A stretch of DNA of 5,438 nt from Hydrogenovibrio sp. UBA650. GTDB lineage: Bacteria > Pseudomonadota > Gammaproteobacteria > Thiomicrospirales > Thiomicrospiraceae. The notes below the pieces were generated by a model. That model was not told where the DNA came from and made no database searches. It worked only from the letters and a program-made list of their open reading frames with translations. A program made the translations under genes and the position numbers. How positions within the stretch are numbered: the first letter of the stretch is position 1; every line of letters starts with the position of its first letter. Below are positions 5,414 to 5,438 of this stretch, one piece after another. Location: NCBI GenBank assembly GCA_002299245.1, contig DBOI01000052.1, positions 538 through 5,975 on the forward strand, read 5' to 3'.

Positions 5414-5438
5414 AAGAAAATATAAGGGGCTGACCCAG

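Overview
This window looks like chromosomal DNA from a moderately AT-rich gammaproteobacterium. The evidence is a NtrB/NtrC pair with strongly enterobacterial/pseudomonad-like signature motifs and Gram-negative style gene packing. A marine Oceanospirillales- or Kangiella-like host is possible, but that is only an impression from composition and protein style. I see no phage, plasmid, CRISPR, rRNA or tRNA features.

Layout: five genes run leftward (minus strand) as one probable operon, in transcription order. (1) An 86-aa hydrophobic membrane protein (4425-4165). (2) A DtxR/MntR-family metal-dependent repressor with a C-terminal FeoA/SH3-like domain (4141-3473). (3) ntrB/glnL, the nitrogen-regulation histidine kinase (3450-2389). 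(4) ntrC/glnG, its sigma-54-dependent response regulator (2399-939, overlapping ntrB by 11 bases). (5) A class I SAM-methyltransferase-like protein of unknown substrate (932-162). The gaps are 23, 22, -11 and 6 bases. A 187-base intergenic region (4426-4612) with two clear inverted repeats separates this operon from a divergent plus-strand gene (4613-5380). That gene encodes a 255-aa NAD(P)-binding Rossmann protein resembling the ketopantoate-reductase/6-phosphogluconate-dehydrogenase superfamily.

How the genes may work together: NtrB senses nitrogen status (in known systems through PII) and controls NtrC phosphorylation. NtrC-P then activates sigma-54 promoters through its AAA+ domain. ntrBC usually follows glnA. 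Here glnA is absent from the window, and ntrBC sits directly behind a metal-responsive repressor and a small membrane protein. If all are cotranscribed, nitrogen-regulator dosage could respond to metal (Mn/Fe) status. The palindromes between the divergent genes are natural candidates for operators. One carries a TGCACCA element resembling a NtrC half-site, but I cannot confirm its function.

The left edge (1-161) holds no recognisable gene, only a weak terminator-like inverted repeat. The right edge (5381-5438) ends in a GGGG-CTGA-CCC motif. It resembles the short hairpins seen near Y1/REP-associated transposases, but the window stops before that can be judged. Overall this is a mostly conventional regulatory locus. 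Its unusual points are the gene neighbourhood, a GSFTGA variant of the NtrC GAFTGA loop, and the symmetric elements in the divergent promoter region.
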